This document shows positions 21,836 through 33,821 of a stretch of 64,000 nt of DNA, piece by piece (the stretch's first letter is position 1; every line of letters starts with the position of its first letter). Under the pieces are notes generated by a model that did no database searches, was not told where the DNA came from, and saw only the letters and a list, made by a program, of their open reading frames with translations. The DNA is taken from assembly GCA_033026295.1 (NCBI GenBank), contig CM065182.1, positions 124,001 through 188,000 of the forward strand, in the 5' to 3' direction. The DNA comes from Channa striata. Lineage: Eukaryota > Chordata > Actinopteri > Anabantiformes > Channidae. Position numbers and translations under genes: made by a program.

Positions 21836-24800
21836 CTACGTCTCAAACTGTGTAAGCAGTGCCCGAACTTCAGGGGTCAGCTGCTTGGCGGCACTCGCAG
21901 CCTCTGCGATAGCGCGTCTGTACGGCCCCTTCCTTTTCCGGTCAAAGCGGGACTGGAAGGTCTCCAGGAAGGGGGAAAGCTGAGCTAGTGGCAGGAAGGA
22001 AGTGGTAGGGGAGCCAAACCAGGAGACTCGTGCCTCCTGCTGCACAGCTAGCCCTGTGTCACCACGGCGGGACACAGTGATAGCAAGCACACGTGCCGGC
22101 CACCATGGGAAACCATAGATCTTTGCCCAGACGATGTCACCAACACAAACGGTTCGACCGTCGGGAAGCAGGACCTTTGACACAGACTTGGAGAACACTG
22201 AGGAGGAGGGGGATGAGGAGGACTTACGGCGCCTCTTTAGATCACCACCCTCCTCCTCCTCCTCAGCTTGGAGGGAAGGGGTGGTGAGAGGGGCAGGAGA
22301 GGAGGTCAGGTCTCCATGAGGGGGAAGGTCAAAGGTCTCTATAGAGCTGCACTCTGAGGGGGTGGAGGAATCCAGAACAGAGGAAGAAGGGGGAGGAGTC
22401 TCCACCACCTGCTCCTCACCCCCTCCCGCCTCTTGTTCTATGTGCTCCTCATCGCGGGAGTAGACCTCCTGTTTCTCCATGGAAACACTGACCGCATAAG
22501 GAGAGGGAGGTGATGGGGGTGGGACCTCTGTGGTCAGACCCTGGTCGTGTGTGGGAGAGGGGCTTGCAGGGGGTTTGGAGGGCGAAGAGCGGGGGCTGTG
22601 TTTAGTGGGGGTGCAGGGGGCCTCATCTGTACGGTACCTTTGGGGTTTGAGGCGCATCCTGGGGGGCAGTGCCGTCTGGGGGCTAGCGGTACCACTCAGG
22701 TGTTGCAGTCGCCGTGTGAAGTGGACCTTCTGGTTGTGATTCTGCAGGGCAGCAGCTCGGGTCATGGTCTTGCTGCGGTCCTGGTTCTCACTCTGAGCCC
22801 GGTTTTGGTCTTTTGACCGGGAAGGCTGAGAGCTCCGGGTCAGATTCTTAAGAACCTGGCGAGCTTTGGAGCGGTCAGCAGAACCTTTTGCTAAAACCTT
22901 CTTAGAATTTAGCTTCAAATGTAAGCGGCTGGAAGAGGACGAAGATGAGGATGATGATGGAGCCACAGTCCTGAGGCGGGAAGAAGAAGGTGATGATGTC
23001 GCCCGTATCCCTGATGACGAGCGGCGCTCGGCTCGCCCAGCCTTGTCATCACTCCTCAGTCGTTTAAGCTCCAAGGACACCGGTCCCTCAGGCAGCCTGC
23101 GTCTCCGGGATGCATCCTCACCCCTCAGGTCCAGTGGGCCCCGCCTTGCCTCCCGGTGCCCCCCAGATGACACCACACCTTTGCACTTGTCACAGAGCAC
23201 CTGCCGGGGGCGGAGCTTGATGGCGTTCATTATAGATGTTGGCTCCTCACAACGGTAGCGTCGTTTTGGCCGTTTAATCTTTCGCGGAGGAGGCTGAGGT
23301 AAGGTCTGGTTGTAGGTGTCCCTGATGAAGAGAGGTGGGGGATAAGGAGCTCCCTCCTGGAACAGAGGTGGTGGTTTGGAGGACCAAGTCTGAGCAGGGG
23401 CTGGGGAGCCAATGGGATCCTGTTCCTGTTTTGTAGACAGGTTGCTGGTTGTCTCCGGCTGCAGAGATGTCTGGGGTGTTTGGTCATCCCGTCTAGGAAA
23501 CACAGTAATGGGGATCCCGTATGGTCCGAATCTAGAACACACAGAACCAGAAGTTTTACAGTCTCAAACACCAACATTTAAAAAATAATAATTAAAAAGC
23601 TGAGAAGTCTAAGAGTCTGCTGGGAGTAGAACCACATAGATTCAGTATCAGCTTTCCCTGGACTTCTAATAATAAAAAAACAGAACAGATCTAAAGTTCT
23701 CAGTACGGAATTAGTGTCCTGGTCGTTATTGATCAAAGAAATATTACCATTAATAAAATGCAGAAACCGAGACACCTTTCAAAACTATATGCATGTAACA
23801 GGTTTTGTTATACAAGTCCTCAAAAGGTTAACATCTGGCTTATCATTTATTATGAGTAAAGTATTTATTTTGAATAAACTACTGATTACCTTCCTTTTAA
23901 GCATTTTTATTTTTTAATTTAACAACCAATTTACTCAAAATATATATTTTTTTATTCATCAGTCTTTCATATTTAAATGTCTTATTCAACTATCTTCTCT
24001 TTAAACAAACAAATATGACAAAGCATGCACTGTACGGTGTAGTTCAAACTAATTACATCTTTATATTTAGTCCATTTGGCTTTGCTAGGGTACAGCAGTT
24101 AAATGGTGACATTAAGAGAAATAATCCACTTCCAAACTTAGACTGTTTCTGTATTGACATCTGCAGAGCTGGAAGGTGAAGAATCTAGCACATAACAAAT
24201 GGTTATACAAGCTAGAGTAGAAAATGATACCAGATACTTAAATAATTAGCTGGCAATTGCAAATTATGAAACACTGTTCTATTATTTTGTCCACCGCATT
24301 ATGTAAATCAGTGAGGACTGCCTACAAAACTGAATCTCATGTCTCCACTACAGCTTAGCATCAGTATAAAGAACAGCCTTCAAAACTGACTTGGTAGGGA
24401 CACTTGGCTGCGATTTTGCGAAGCAGGTATCGTTTGACGACACTATGTCTGAAGCGTCACGGTGTACCACGTAACGGGTTTCATAAGTGGTTCGCGTGTT
24501 AGCGTGCCATTTGAAATATGGAAAATTGCCCAAGCCCTACAACTGTTGAAAATGTGTTATTTCAGGACAAAACGAATAGGTTTCCCCAAGCCAGAAAAGC
24601 ACAGCAGGGGGAAATCACCTGGGTGAGAAGCATCCACTTGATTTCCGTGCACAACCTGCATGCACAGGAGGCACCACTTCATATAAAATGTAAAATTTTG
24701 GAAACTGTGTATAATTTACACCACATCAGAGAGGTGCAATTAATAGAAAAAGTTCAATAATTCCACTACAATGGCAGTTGAGTGACAGAAACATAAACAC

Positions 24801-26912
24801 TCCCACTCAATCTCTTTTAATCCTGCAAACGATTCGACACAGATCACCGTGCTTTGCACACAAGCTCACGTGCATAATACGGACATTGCACTAGGGGGCT
24901 CGAAGGATGTAATCCAAAACTCTCGGCAGCTTTTTACAGGATTTTACAAATTTTCATTTACACATATACCTCTCCTAAAAAGGTCGGGATAATCTCAGAA
25001 TGCCAATGCATGTCTGAAAGAGACTTAAGTAAATCAGTCATTAGGTTTCTTTTCCATCTAATGAGCAGCTGATTTCAGATAAACTAATTTTAGGCAAGTT
25101 TTCCAAATTATTTTGATTTTTAGTTCTAAATCAGGAGCATCAATATTTGGAGCAAGATGTTGTTGAATAGTACAGTTAAAAGTCAGTGGTTTATCAGTGT
25201 ATAAATGTATTTTACTAAGCATCTTTGAGGATTAATTGTGTTTAATCTCACCTAAATTGTAGATTGTAGCTGTAGATTACAAACTTCATTTTCACTGCCA
25301 CTCGCAACAGTCAATAAAGAGCACGGATACAAATACTAAACTTTTTGCTTCTGGTAAGAGCTGCTAAACAGTAAAATCCTCAATCCAATGCAATTAAGCA
25401 AACCTCTCCAAGAATGGAAATTCTTGCCAGTTCTGTTTTATAAAAGGAGGATCTTTCCCTGCAAAAAACAAAGGAAAGAAAAAAAGACAAACTTTGATCA
25501 TCCTAGATGGAGAGGCTCGGACAATATGAAGTTCTAGTTACTGTATATAACATATGAACTCAATATTGTCTGGAGTTTCACTCACATAGCACAAAAGTGT
25601 CAAGACTCAAATGCATCTTCACCAGAGAAACTGCATTTTATTTCAGTGCAAGGTCAGTGTGCACAGGAGGCACATGATGGAAAAAGGTTGTAGAAGTTGG
25701 TGTTTTGTTTACAGCACATCTGACCCATGCATCTAAAAAAGCTGAATGCTAAAAATGCTGAAACATTTGCCTGATAGAAATGTCAACACGTACATTCACT
25801 CGCTTAAAATCCTCCGTACAGTACAGAATGTAGCAGCTTTTGGGCTTGCAGGATAAAGTCCAGATAATCTCTGGAACCTCTCACTTGGACACAGCTGTCA
25901 GAAGAACTGTAGGATTCTTGTGCATGTGTTAAAGAGGCTTTAGTAACTATATGTTAAGACTTCAGAACAGCATAGCTTGCATTCAGATTTACTTTTCTCG
26001 TCATCAATTATGGTAGAACAGCTTAAAGCCACAGACATTTTTCAACCTCTGCCTACCTACAGAGGTTATCGTGGTGTCAAGGTTTATTTGATTAATGATA
26101 ATCAAATATTCCCCAGGCACCAGCTGTGGCCGTCCACTGCTCCCCCCAGAGGGATGGATTAAATGCAGAGGACAAATTTCACTGTAACATGTATGTGCAA
26201 ATGTATATGTGCTTGAAGTGATGTATAAAGTTAATCATCTTCTAAGTTTACATAATTTACAATTTGGACTTAGAAATGACCACTACCATTATCTCTGATA
26301 ATATTCATAGGTTTATTGTATAACAACAAAGGACAGGACATTGCAGTTCTCTATGTTTATCAAATACATCATCAGCTTCCATAGCAGTTAGCAATAGATT
26401 CTCCTTTTCCTCCTCTTTCTCCTCTGAATTGCTTAGTGTGTCACATATTTAGTTTTTCCTTGGCCTCCTTTAGTGAGAATGGTACTTGTAATAAGTGTAA
26501 GGTTTTTGCACCTTTGGAGGCGAGACAATGAAGGACTCTGTAGTTTTCTCTGGATCCCCTAATATGACCAGTGATGACATGTACAACTGCATGTCGTCAT
26601 TCAACCGCTGAGTGTCTAGGTAGTGTCCAGGAAACGATTTGGAAAAGTGCAAACCGTTTTAGGGAAAAGCTAGGCTAATTAGGAGAGACGTTGGATGGTG
26701 CCATTGTCTTATCCAAAAATATGGCTGAATATATTAGACAACCAAAAGATTGACAATCCAGTGTTGAGCCTAGGATGCAAAGATCCATTCTACATGCCTC
26801 TCTGCAGTATCCTTACCGCCATCACCCCTCAATAACTCCCACAAACCTATGGAGAATGTGCCTGTTCCCCGACCACCTAAATTTCAAAAACCAAAACCAA
26901 GAGGAGTTAATA

Positions 26913-26962
<50 letters not shown>

Positions 26963-29900
26963 TTAAATAAAATCAGGACTGCTCCTCTTATTGAACAAAA
27001 ACCTGAAAACAATTAAATGTGGATTATTAAATATTAGATCTCTCTCATCTAAATCTCTGTTAGTAAATGACTTGATAAGCGATCACCAATTTGATTTATT
27101 TTGTCTCACTGAAACTTGCAGGAAGAATATGTTATTTGAAATGAGTCGACCCCCCCCAGTCATATATTAACTATTATGTTCCTAGAACCTCAGGCCGAGG
27201 TGGAGGAGTAGCCGCAATCTAACACTAAGCTTACCGATAAACCCTAGACCTAAACATAGTTATAACTCATTTGAGAGTCTTACTTTGAGCCTTTCACACC
27301 CAATTTGGAAAACTCAAAATCCACTTCTATTCGTTATTGTGTACCACCCTCCAGTCCCTTATTCTGAATTTTTGACTGAATTCTTAGATTTTCTAGCTGT
27401 TTTAGTGTTTAGAGCAGATAAAACCAATAGTACAATCCTCAGTCCCTGCTTGCTACATGTCGAAGTGTCCTTGGGCACTGAACCCGCAGTTGCTCCTAGT
27501 GGTGACGAGCACCCTGCGTGGCAGCCATCACCACTATGTATGTACCAAATTACTCTGTAAGTCGGGTTTGGATAAAAGCGTCTGCCAAATGACTAAATGT
27601 AAATTAAATTGGTTTCTCTCAACATGTAAATGAAACCACTTATTGTTTTAGTCACACCCTAGATCTTGTCCTTACATACGGCTTTGAAATTGATAATCAG
27701 TATTTACTCATAATTCTGTTCTCTCTGACCATTTTCTAGTAAGATTTGAATTTACTCTAGTGGATTATACAGCACTTAGAAAAAAGTTCCACTTCAGTAG
27801 GTGTTTATCTGAAAACACTGAAAAAATTTAAGGAAATGATCCCTGCATCATTTACTTCATCATGTACTGATATAACAGAGTAGCCTCATTAACTGTACTC
27901 CTGTACAAGTTGATTACCTGACTAATAATTATAACTTCAGGTGAGCCTGAAGTATGGCTGAAGTTTTCCCTTAACGCTATGCAGCAATGACTTCATGACT
28001 TTCTTTATGAATAAAACTGTAGCTATTAGAAAGAAAATTAACCAGACCCTTCCCACAAATACAACAAAATTAGAATCATCAGTAAGGCCTCAGTCCCTTT
28101 TAGACTGCTTTTTGCCCATCAATCTCGCTTAGTTAACTTCAACCATTACGTTATCAAAACCAACAACATGTCTGCTAGACCCTATTCGAGTTTGACTGCT
28201 CAAAGATGCTCTACCCTTCTTAGACACGTTCGTATTCGATATCATTAATCTATCTTTACAAACAGGATATGTACCAAAGGCCTTTAAGGTAGCTGTAATC
28301 AAACCTCTAATTAAAAAAAACCTTGTCTTGATCCAGGTGTTTTAGCCAATTACAGACCAATATCCAATCTCCCCTTTATTTCTAAAATATTTGAAAAAGT
28401 AGTTGCAAAGCAATTATGTGACCACCTGCACAGAAACGACTTGTTTGAAGAATTTCAGTCAGGATTTAGAGTTCATCATAGCACAGAAACCGCACTGATT
28501 AAAGTCACCAACGTTCTTCTTCTGGCTTCAGATAATGGACTTGTCTCTATACTAGTTCTGTTAGATCTTAGTGCTGCATTTGACACCATTGATCACAGAA
28601 TATTATTACAGAGACTAGAACATTTAATTGGAATTAAAGGAACTGCACTAAATTGGTTTAAATAGTATCTATCAGATAGATTCCAATTTGTTCATGTTAA
28701 TGAGGAATCTTTGAGACACACAAAACAGTTATGGAGTTCCACAAGGCTCTGTTTTTTTTTTTTTAAAAAAAGATTTTCTGTTTGGTCCTAAAAATCTCAG
28801 AAACATATTGTCCAACCGTATCGTTACTTTAGATTACATAACTCCGGCCCCCAGTAGTACTGCAAGGAATCACAAAACCATTTTTGACCAGGATTTGTCA
28901 TTTACCTCAGACATAAAACAAATCTCTAGAACATCCTTCTACCATCTATAGAACATTGTAAAAATTATCAGAATCCTTTCTCAAAGTGATGCTGAAAAAC
29001 TGGTCAATGCATTTGTTTCTTCTAGATTGGACTACTGTAATTCTCTACTTTCAGGCTGACCCAGTAACTCTCTAAAAAGCCTCCAATTAATCAAAAACGC
29101 TGCAGCAAGATTACTGACTGGGATTGGTAAGAGAGATCATATTTCACCTTCATTAGCTTCTCTCCATTGGCTTCCCATTAAATGTAGAATAGAATTTAAA
29201 ACCCTTCTTCTTACCTATAAAGCGCCATCCTAACTAAAAGATCTCCGGTACCAGATCATCCTAGTAGACCACTTTGGTCTCAGAATGCAGGTCTACTTGT
29301 GTTTCCCAGAATGGGAGGCAGAGCCTTTAGCTATCAAGCTCCTCTCCTGTGGAACCAGCTCCCAGTCCAGATTCAGGAAGCAGACACCCTCTCTACTTTT
29401 AAGACTAGGCTCAAAACCTTATAGTTAGTTCTAGTCCTGCTGCTATAGGCTTAGACTGCTGGGGGATCAACCCCTGATGCACTGAGACACTTTCCTCCTC
29501 TCAGCCCACATGTATTTGTCACCACTGTAGGACAGTAACTCTGTATCTTCTTTCTCCTGTAGTTGTGCTTCTCCCTCTCTCTGTCCCTGTCTTCAAATGT
29601 CCCCGGCTTTTGAGCTACTGGTTCTACCAACTTGCCCAATGTTTTTCACTCAGCCCAACCAGTTAAGGCAGATGGCTTCTACCACCCTGAGCCTGGTTCT
29701 GCTGGAGGTTTCTTCCGGGGAAACCGGCAGCATGGAGTTTTTCCTCTCCACTGTTGCCTATAGGTGCTCAAGAGGGATTTGTTGGGTTTTCTTTAAATGC
29801 TCCACATGCTGATCATCCAGCTGTAATGTGGTGTTCTTCAGTGAATGGCTTGTTTCTGGTACTTTTATCTTCGATATGTTTGGAAATTTAAGTTAAATTA

Positions 29901-30632
29901 CACCTGAACCAAAACTGTATTATGTGGACCTACACCACCTCTGACTACTTTACACACTGTGGCTTTTAAAAAAGCCCAGTAGTAAAAAAAAGAATATAAT
30001 TTGAAACTTAATTCTCCCCATTTCTAGAAAGTGGTTGCTTGAGCCTACCGAAGGCATAGTCCTACATGTACAGGTGCACACGATCAGGACAGTGCGACTT
30101 CCACCTCTGAAAACCTGGTAAGACCCTATAATACAAATGTATTGTAACAAAGTTAAACATGTGTTATATTACTGTTTATAATGGGAAAAAAGTAACTAAG
30201 TACATATACTTCAGTAAAATGCCTTATTTATGATGATCAAGCATCATTTTGTTATCTTTACTTTTTCTCCCAAATGTATATTTGACAGTTTAGTAACGGG
30301 TTTAATGGGTCAGAGGGGGCTGTAGCTCAGTAAGAATTCAGAATTGCTAGACGCTTCCACTCATATCTTTTGTAAGGGGCCAACTTTACAAAGTCTAATT
30401 ATATGTATATTACAAGTTTTATAACCTAATAAATGCAGATTTTTTGTATTATATTACAGATGAAACAGCAGTACATAAAGTGGTAAAATCAGCTCCACCG
30501 TAATGCTGAAGAAATAATGATGGTTACACATCAGTGGAGCCACAATTTTGTTTAAATCTAGTGTTACTGTGTATTTAGTACTTTTACTTGTAATATAGTA
30601 ATTTTATTTCTCTCTCTCTCTTTCTCATATAT

Positions 30633-30670
<38 letters not shown>

Positions 30671-31691
30671 TTCTTCAACCGCTGTCTAAATAGAATACCT
30701 CTTATTAATACACTGCATCAGATGACATGATCTGTTTCTGCAGCTGAACAGTTTCTTACCGTCTGGACACGTCCATCAGGACTCCGGAGAAAACCTTCTG
30801 CCCAACCCGGAACGACACCACCAGTGCGTCGTCTATGACGTGGTCCAAGGAAACCCGGACCTCGGACCCGGGACTCAGATCCTGAACAGAGGCGATGGAG
30901 GGAGCCCCGGAAACGGTCTCAGGACCGGGATCCGGCCGGGAGGATTCCTCTGCCGTCGGTTTGTCTGTCACCAAACGCCTCTTCGGGGACCGGCACAAAG
31001 GGGAAGAGTCCCGCAGGCTCCGGCCCGTTAGTTCCTCTTTTCCCTGGTCCTGACTATCTAAACTGTCCATGCTGACCGGGACCGACAGCCGGTCCGCGTT
31101 ACCATCCAACATAGCGTCCCCTGGTGGCCCGGGCCTCAGCTCCGGTTGGACGAGCGCCGTGTAGCTCATGTCTCGGCCCGCAGTTTCGGCCCGGTCCGTG
31201 GTCACGTTGGTTGTGGGTTCCGCCGGTTCGACGAGAGATAGTCCGGCCTCAGTGGCGGGTGATGGAGCGGGGAAAGAGTGCAGGAAGACGGCAGAGGGCT
31301 GCGGGTCAGGCAGAATGCTGCAGTACAAGTTCCCGCCGCCCTCTGGGTCCCCTGGTAGTCCGGGAGAGAACCGGTCCATGCAGCCCCGGTCCACCAGAGA
31401 GTGACCGATTAGTTCATCGGTAACGGCGGTTTCGCAGAGCGCTGTTCCCGCCGCGGGCTCCTGCTCCGACCTGACATGGCGGCACTCCTCCCCGTCCCCA
31501 CCGTCCTCCAACTGGAGGGCCACGAGCTCCATAACGGGCCCGGACTCCCGCGCCCCATCATGTTCCAGCGTGCCTTCTGGGAGTCCCGAGCCGGGCGGGC
31601 CCGATTCTGGCGGGCTCTCATCGTCCGCCGCCGCAGTTGTTGTTGTTGTCGGAACCACCGCCGCTCCAGGATCTGCAGCCACGGCCGCCAT
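21836..31691 (-). CDS. pwwp2a: PWWP domain-containing protein 2A (Pwwp2a), 2 coding exons
   Basis: Exon 1 is 31691-30760 and exon 2 is 23531-21836, joined through a 7.2 kb gt/ag intron within an Arg codon (SR|RFGPYGIP). The product is 875 residues; human PWWP2A is about 755. ATG at 31691 gives MAAVAAD, matching the family start, although the frame stays open upstream. Residues 1-280 are acidic and Pro/Ala-rich. A conserved block follows at about 285-325 (DALVVSFRVGQKVFSGVLMD). Next are SKPPPLFQEGAPYPPPLF, IKLRPRQVLCDKCK, a Ser run (SSSSSSSSSS) and KVHFTRR. The C-terminal PWWP domain is at about 770-875, with FPWWPARVL at 785-793. PWWP2A is a nuclear reader that binds H2A.Z nucleosomes, H3K36me3 and DNA, and recruits NuRD-type deacetylase (family knowledge). 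PWWP2B is less likely because the N-terminus and FGPYGIP block fit 2A. Confidence 0.95.
23580..26090. other. pwwp2a intron, proximal part, no gene
   Basis: This is AT-rich intronic DNA. A short stretch at about 24350-24620 is unusually CpG-containing for the region ('tgcgattttgcgaag', 'acgtaacggg', 'ggttcgcgtgttagcg') and is probably part of an old DNA element. I cannot name it. No exon is seen. Confidence 0.4.
26095..26215 (+). repeat. Short dispersed fish repeat
   Basis: 'ggccgtccactgctcccccc' followed by 'ggattaaatgcagaggacaa' and 'tttcactgtaacatgtatgtg' is a widespread teleost non-coding repeat module. It is found here inside the pwwp2a intron. Confidence 0.5.
26905..26951 (+). repeat. 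(TAA)n microsatellite
   Basis: About fourteen uninterrupted TAA/AAT units lie within the L2 LINE, between its ORF1 end and ORF2. Confidence 0.95.
27425..27608 (-). mobile_element. SINE-like repeat inserted in the L2 LINE
   Basis: Reverse-complemented, the segment reads 'ggctgccacgcagggtgc', 'aggagcaactgcgggttcag', then 'aaggacacttcgacatg'. The same order is found at 32860-32960, 35440-35530 and 40810-40930. On the plus strand it closes with 'tggataaaagcgtctgccaa' and 'atgactaaatgtaaa', a typical fish SINE end also present at 46600-46745. It interrupts the LINE endonuclease frame, so it inserted after the LINE. Confidence 0.65.
30608..30670. repeat. Compound (TC)n-(AT)n-(GATA)n microsatellite
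   Basis: The tract runs tctctctctctctttctc, then atatatatag, then about eight GATA units. It lies about 90 nt into pwwp2a intron 1 from the exon 1 donor. Confidence 0.95.
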
Positions 31692-31825
31692 TTTCTTCCG
31701 CTGTGCTGCTGAGCGGCGCCTCGCCCCGCCCTCCTGTAGCGCAGCCAGCTGCGCAAGCGCGCTGCTATTGGAAGAAGCCCTTGTCAAACACAAAGAACGT
31801 GCCAGAGCGTCCTGTGTGATTGGTT
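31692..31825 (-). promoter_or_regulatory. pwwp2a: pwwp2a CpG-island promoter
   Basis: Upstream of the ATG on the minus strand lie an NRF1-like site (tgcgcaagcgcg, 31750-31761, one mismatch to consensus) and two CCAAT boxes (attgg on the plus strand at 31767-31771 and about 31819-31823). No TATA is seen. CpG density is very high across exon 1 and drops sharply beyond about 31870. It is a housekeeping-type promoter by motif content. Confidence 0.6.
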
Positions 31826-31869
31826 GATTTGGTCAAAGTATGTGACGTAGCACGGCGCCACTAGGGGTC

Positions 31870-33780
31870 GTTTACGTAAATTAGTAGATAGGAAAGAAGC
31901 TGATTTGTAAAGTTCATTACACGAAATAGTGCGCTTCATACAAAATGTGTGAACATTTCAAATGTAAATATATAGCTCATAACATAATAGGATGTAAATA
32001 GAGTTAAACAAAGTAAAGGGAAATCGCACAGTTTTATTCACCTGTAGGATCATTAAATTTCACACTGTAGCAGAATAAATCGATTTATATATATATATAA
32101 TATATTTGATATTGCAGTTAAAAAAGTTTGATTAAACTAAACAGAGAATTGAACAAAGGAGTTTGCATCGCATTTAAACAGTCTGCAGATAGAGTTCTAG
32201 AAAGGCTTCATCTGCAGAGATACAATATTCTAGCTCTCAGATGTGTCTGGTTTTGATTCAAGTAATAACCCCGTGCCTCAAGTACATACTGCAGGGCCAT
32301 TCACACCTGTACAGACAGGTATTTAAAAAGTCTCACCGTCAACATGGCATTACAGTATAGCATCCCTCCCCATTACAGGGAGTGTTTCTATTTTAATCAA
32401 ATATACATTGTTTTACAGTTACTTTCATTACTTTATTATTTGTTATTATTATTGTTGTATCGTTTATGTTCGGTAAGTTGTTTATGTTCATTTTGTGCTT
32501 CATGGTGACTGAACAATACTGAATTCCTAGTACTTTTACCACTATGAATCAGCCTATAGACTGTATGTAATGTAATGACTGACCGTAAACTGCATTTTCA
32601 CAAAAAACATCTATATTTGCAGGAACATTTAGAGTAAATATTTTGAGTTGTAAACTTGTTAATACATTTGAAAAATGTTAATAAACTTGACATCACTGTG
32701 TTTTAAAGTTTATCACATACTGCTGGTCTTCTTCTACACCAGGCGTAGTAATGGTAAATGGTCTGCATTTGTATAGCACTTTTATAGCACTTGGTAGTCA
32801 GAGCACTTTACACTGCTTCTTATTTACCCATTCACACTCCCAATCACACACACATTCATACACTCGCCAGGAGCAACTAAGTAGGGGTTCAGTGTCTTGC
32901 TCAAGGACATTTCGACATGGAGCTGGGGATCAAACCAATAACTGTGGGATTGGTGGACAACCACTCTACCTCCTGCACCAGATTCGTAATATACTTGCCA
33001 GTCTTTACAATCAAAGCCTGTCCAGTGAGTATCTGAACACGTTATTGTTTGTGAAGAAGTGGATAATTTGTTGTTTTTGTGAATAAAGCTGTGTTTAAGA
33101 GCAAAGCTGTAATTCTCTACTTTTCATATGAATTTCTGCCTTTTTGTTTTGTAAAACAAAAAAATGTGAATTTACTTTTTAAATAGATATATACAGGTAA
33201 AGGTATGTACACATAAAAAAAGAGAACAATCTGATTGGGGTTTTATTAGTTTTATTACTCTTACAATCACAATTATGCGTTCAGTTATCCAATACGAAGC
33301 ATCTTTTTTACATCTTACTTAATCACATTAATTAAAAAAAATAAAATAAAATGCTATAAACTGTAACATTTCCATCTGGTATTTACCAAAGCCCTAGATA
33401 TATAGGATTTGCCTCACTCAGGGGTCCAAAACTATTGTGGGTTGCAAGTGTCGCTTTGAATAGTAAAGAGTGATTTAGGTCCATTGTTGTCTTTTGTGAA
33501 AAGCAGGAGTTAGTGCAAAAGCAACTACTTTTGATGACTTGTAAAGCCCTGGAATCTAATTCTATGTATTGTAAATCAATAATTGTCTTAAATGTTTTTC
33601 ACCATAAACAACTGTAATATTTAACAGCTATTATTAGTTGAATTATCTCACTTAGCTCACTTTGTGTGCCCAATTTGGTTTCAGGATGGCTTTAGGATGA
33701 TGCTACCAGCAGCTGCATGGATCAAAGCTGTAGCAATATTTGTGGATCCGCAAACAGGAACATTAAATGAATTTCATTAA
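31870..33780. other. Intergenic spacer between pwwp2a and slc22a6-like
   Basis: AT-rich DNA without exons. It contains an AT microsatellite at about 32080-32110 and one dispersed repeat at 32745-32985 (listed separately). A minus-strand AATAAA (tttatt at about 33242) could serve slc22a6-like, whose stop is about 580 nt away. Confidence 0.45.
32745..32985 (+). repeat. Dispersed repeat ('gtaaatggtctgcatttg' family)
   Basis: The segment begins 'taaatggtctgcatttgtat' and 'tttacactgcttcttatt', continues through 'caggagcaactaagtagggg' and 'ttgctcaaggacat', and ends 'ggattggtggacaaccactc'. A second clear copy lies at 40720-40945. It is a non-coding teleost repeat. Small open frames across it are meaningless. 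Confidence 0.75.
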
Positions 33781-33821
33781 ATTCTGTTGATTGACTGTGT
33801 GACGTGGCAGCGTCTGACTGG

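Larger units (their letters stand above)
26650..29810 (+). mobile_element. L2-clade LINE, subfamily A, near-complete but dead
   Basis: This is the longest L2 copy in the window. It begins in the end of ORF1 (about 26670-26900, matching in antisense the sequence at 63560-63640) and then a (TAA)n microsatellite. The ORF2 endonuclease region follows (the GDFN area is broken by a SINE at 27425-27608), then reverse transcriptase from 28250 (SGFRVHHSTETALIKVTN, LLDLSAAFDTIDHRILL). The C-terminal region is at 29030-29440 and the 3' UTR runs to about 29800. There, 'gggttttctttaaatg' stops before the usual tail. Many stops and shifts mean it is inactive. It is carried in sense on the plus strand, opposite to pwwp2a. 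Confidence 0.9.

Noticed and set aside
22093..23258. Several plus-strand open frames opposite pwwp2a exon 2
   Set aside because: They are shadows of the GC-rich pwwp2a coding exon on the other strand; they lack starts in context and family resemblance.
24348..24533. CpG-bearing minus-strand frame in the pwwp2a intron
   Set aside because: It may belong to an old DNA transposon, but I see no inverted ends or transposase motif, so I did not call an element.
30312..30345. Second tRNA-like word ('gggctgtagctcagtaag')
   Set aside because: Only the A-box-like half is present. No anticodon arm or B box follows, and it is at most a SINE scrap.
30840..31827. Plus-strand open frames across pwwp2a exon 1 and its promoter
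   Set aside because: CpG-island shadows. The minus-strand frame has the conserved MAAVAA start and the DALVVSFRVGQKVFSG block.
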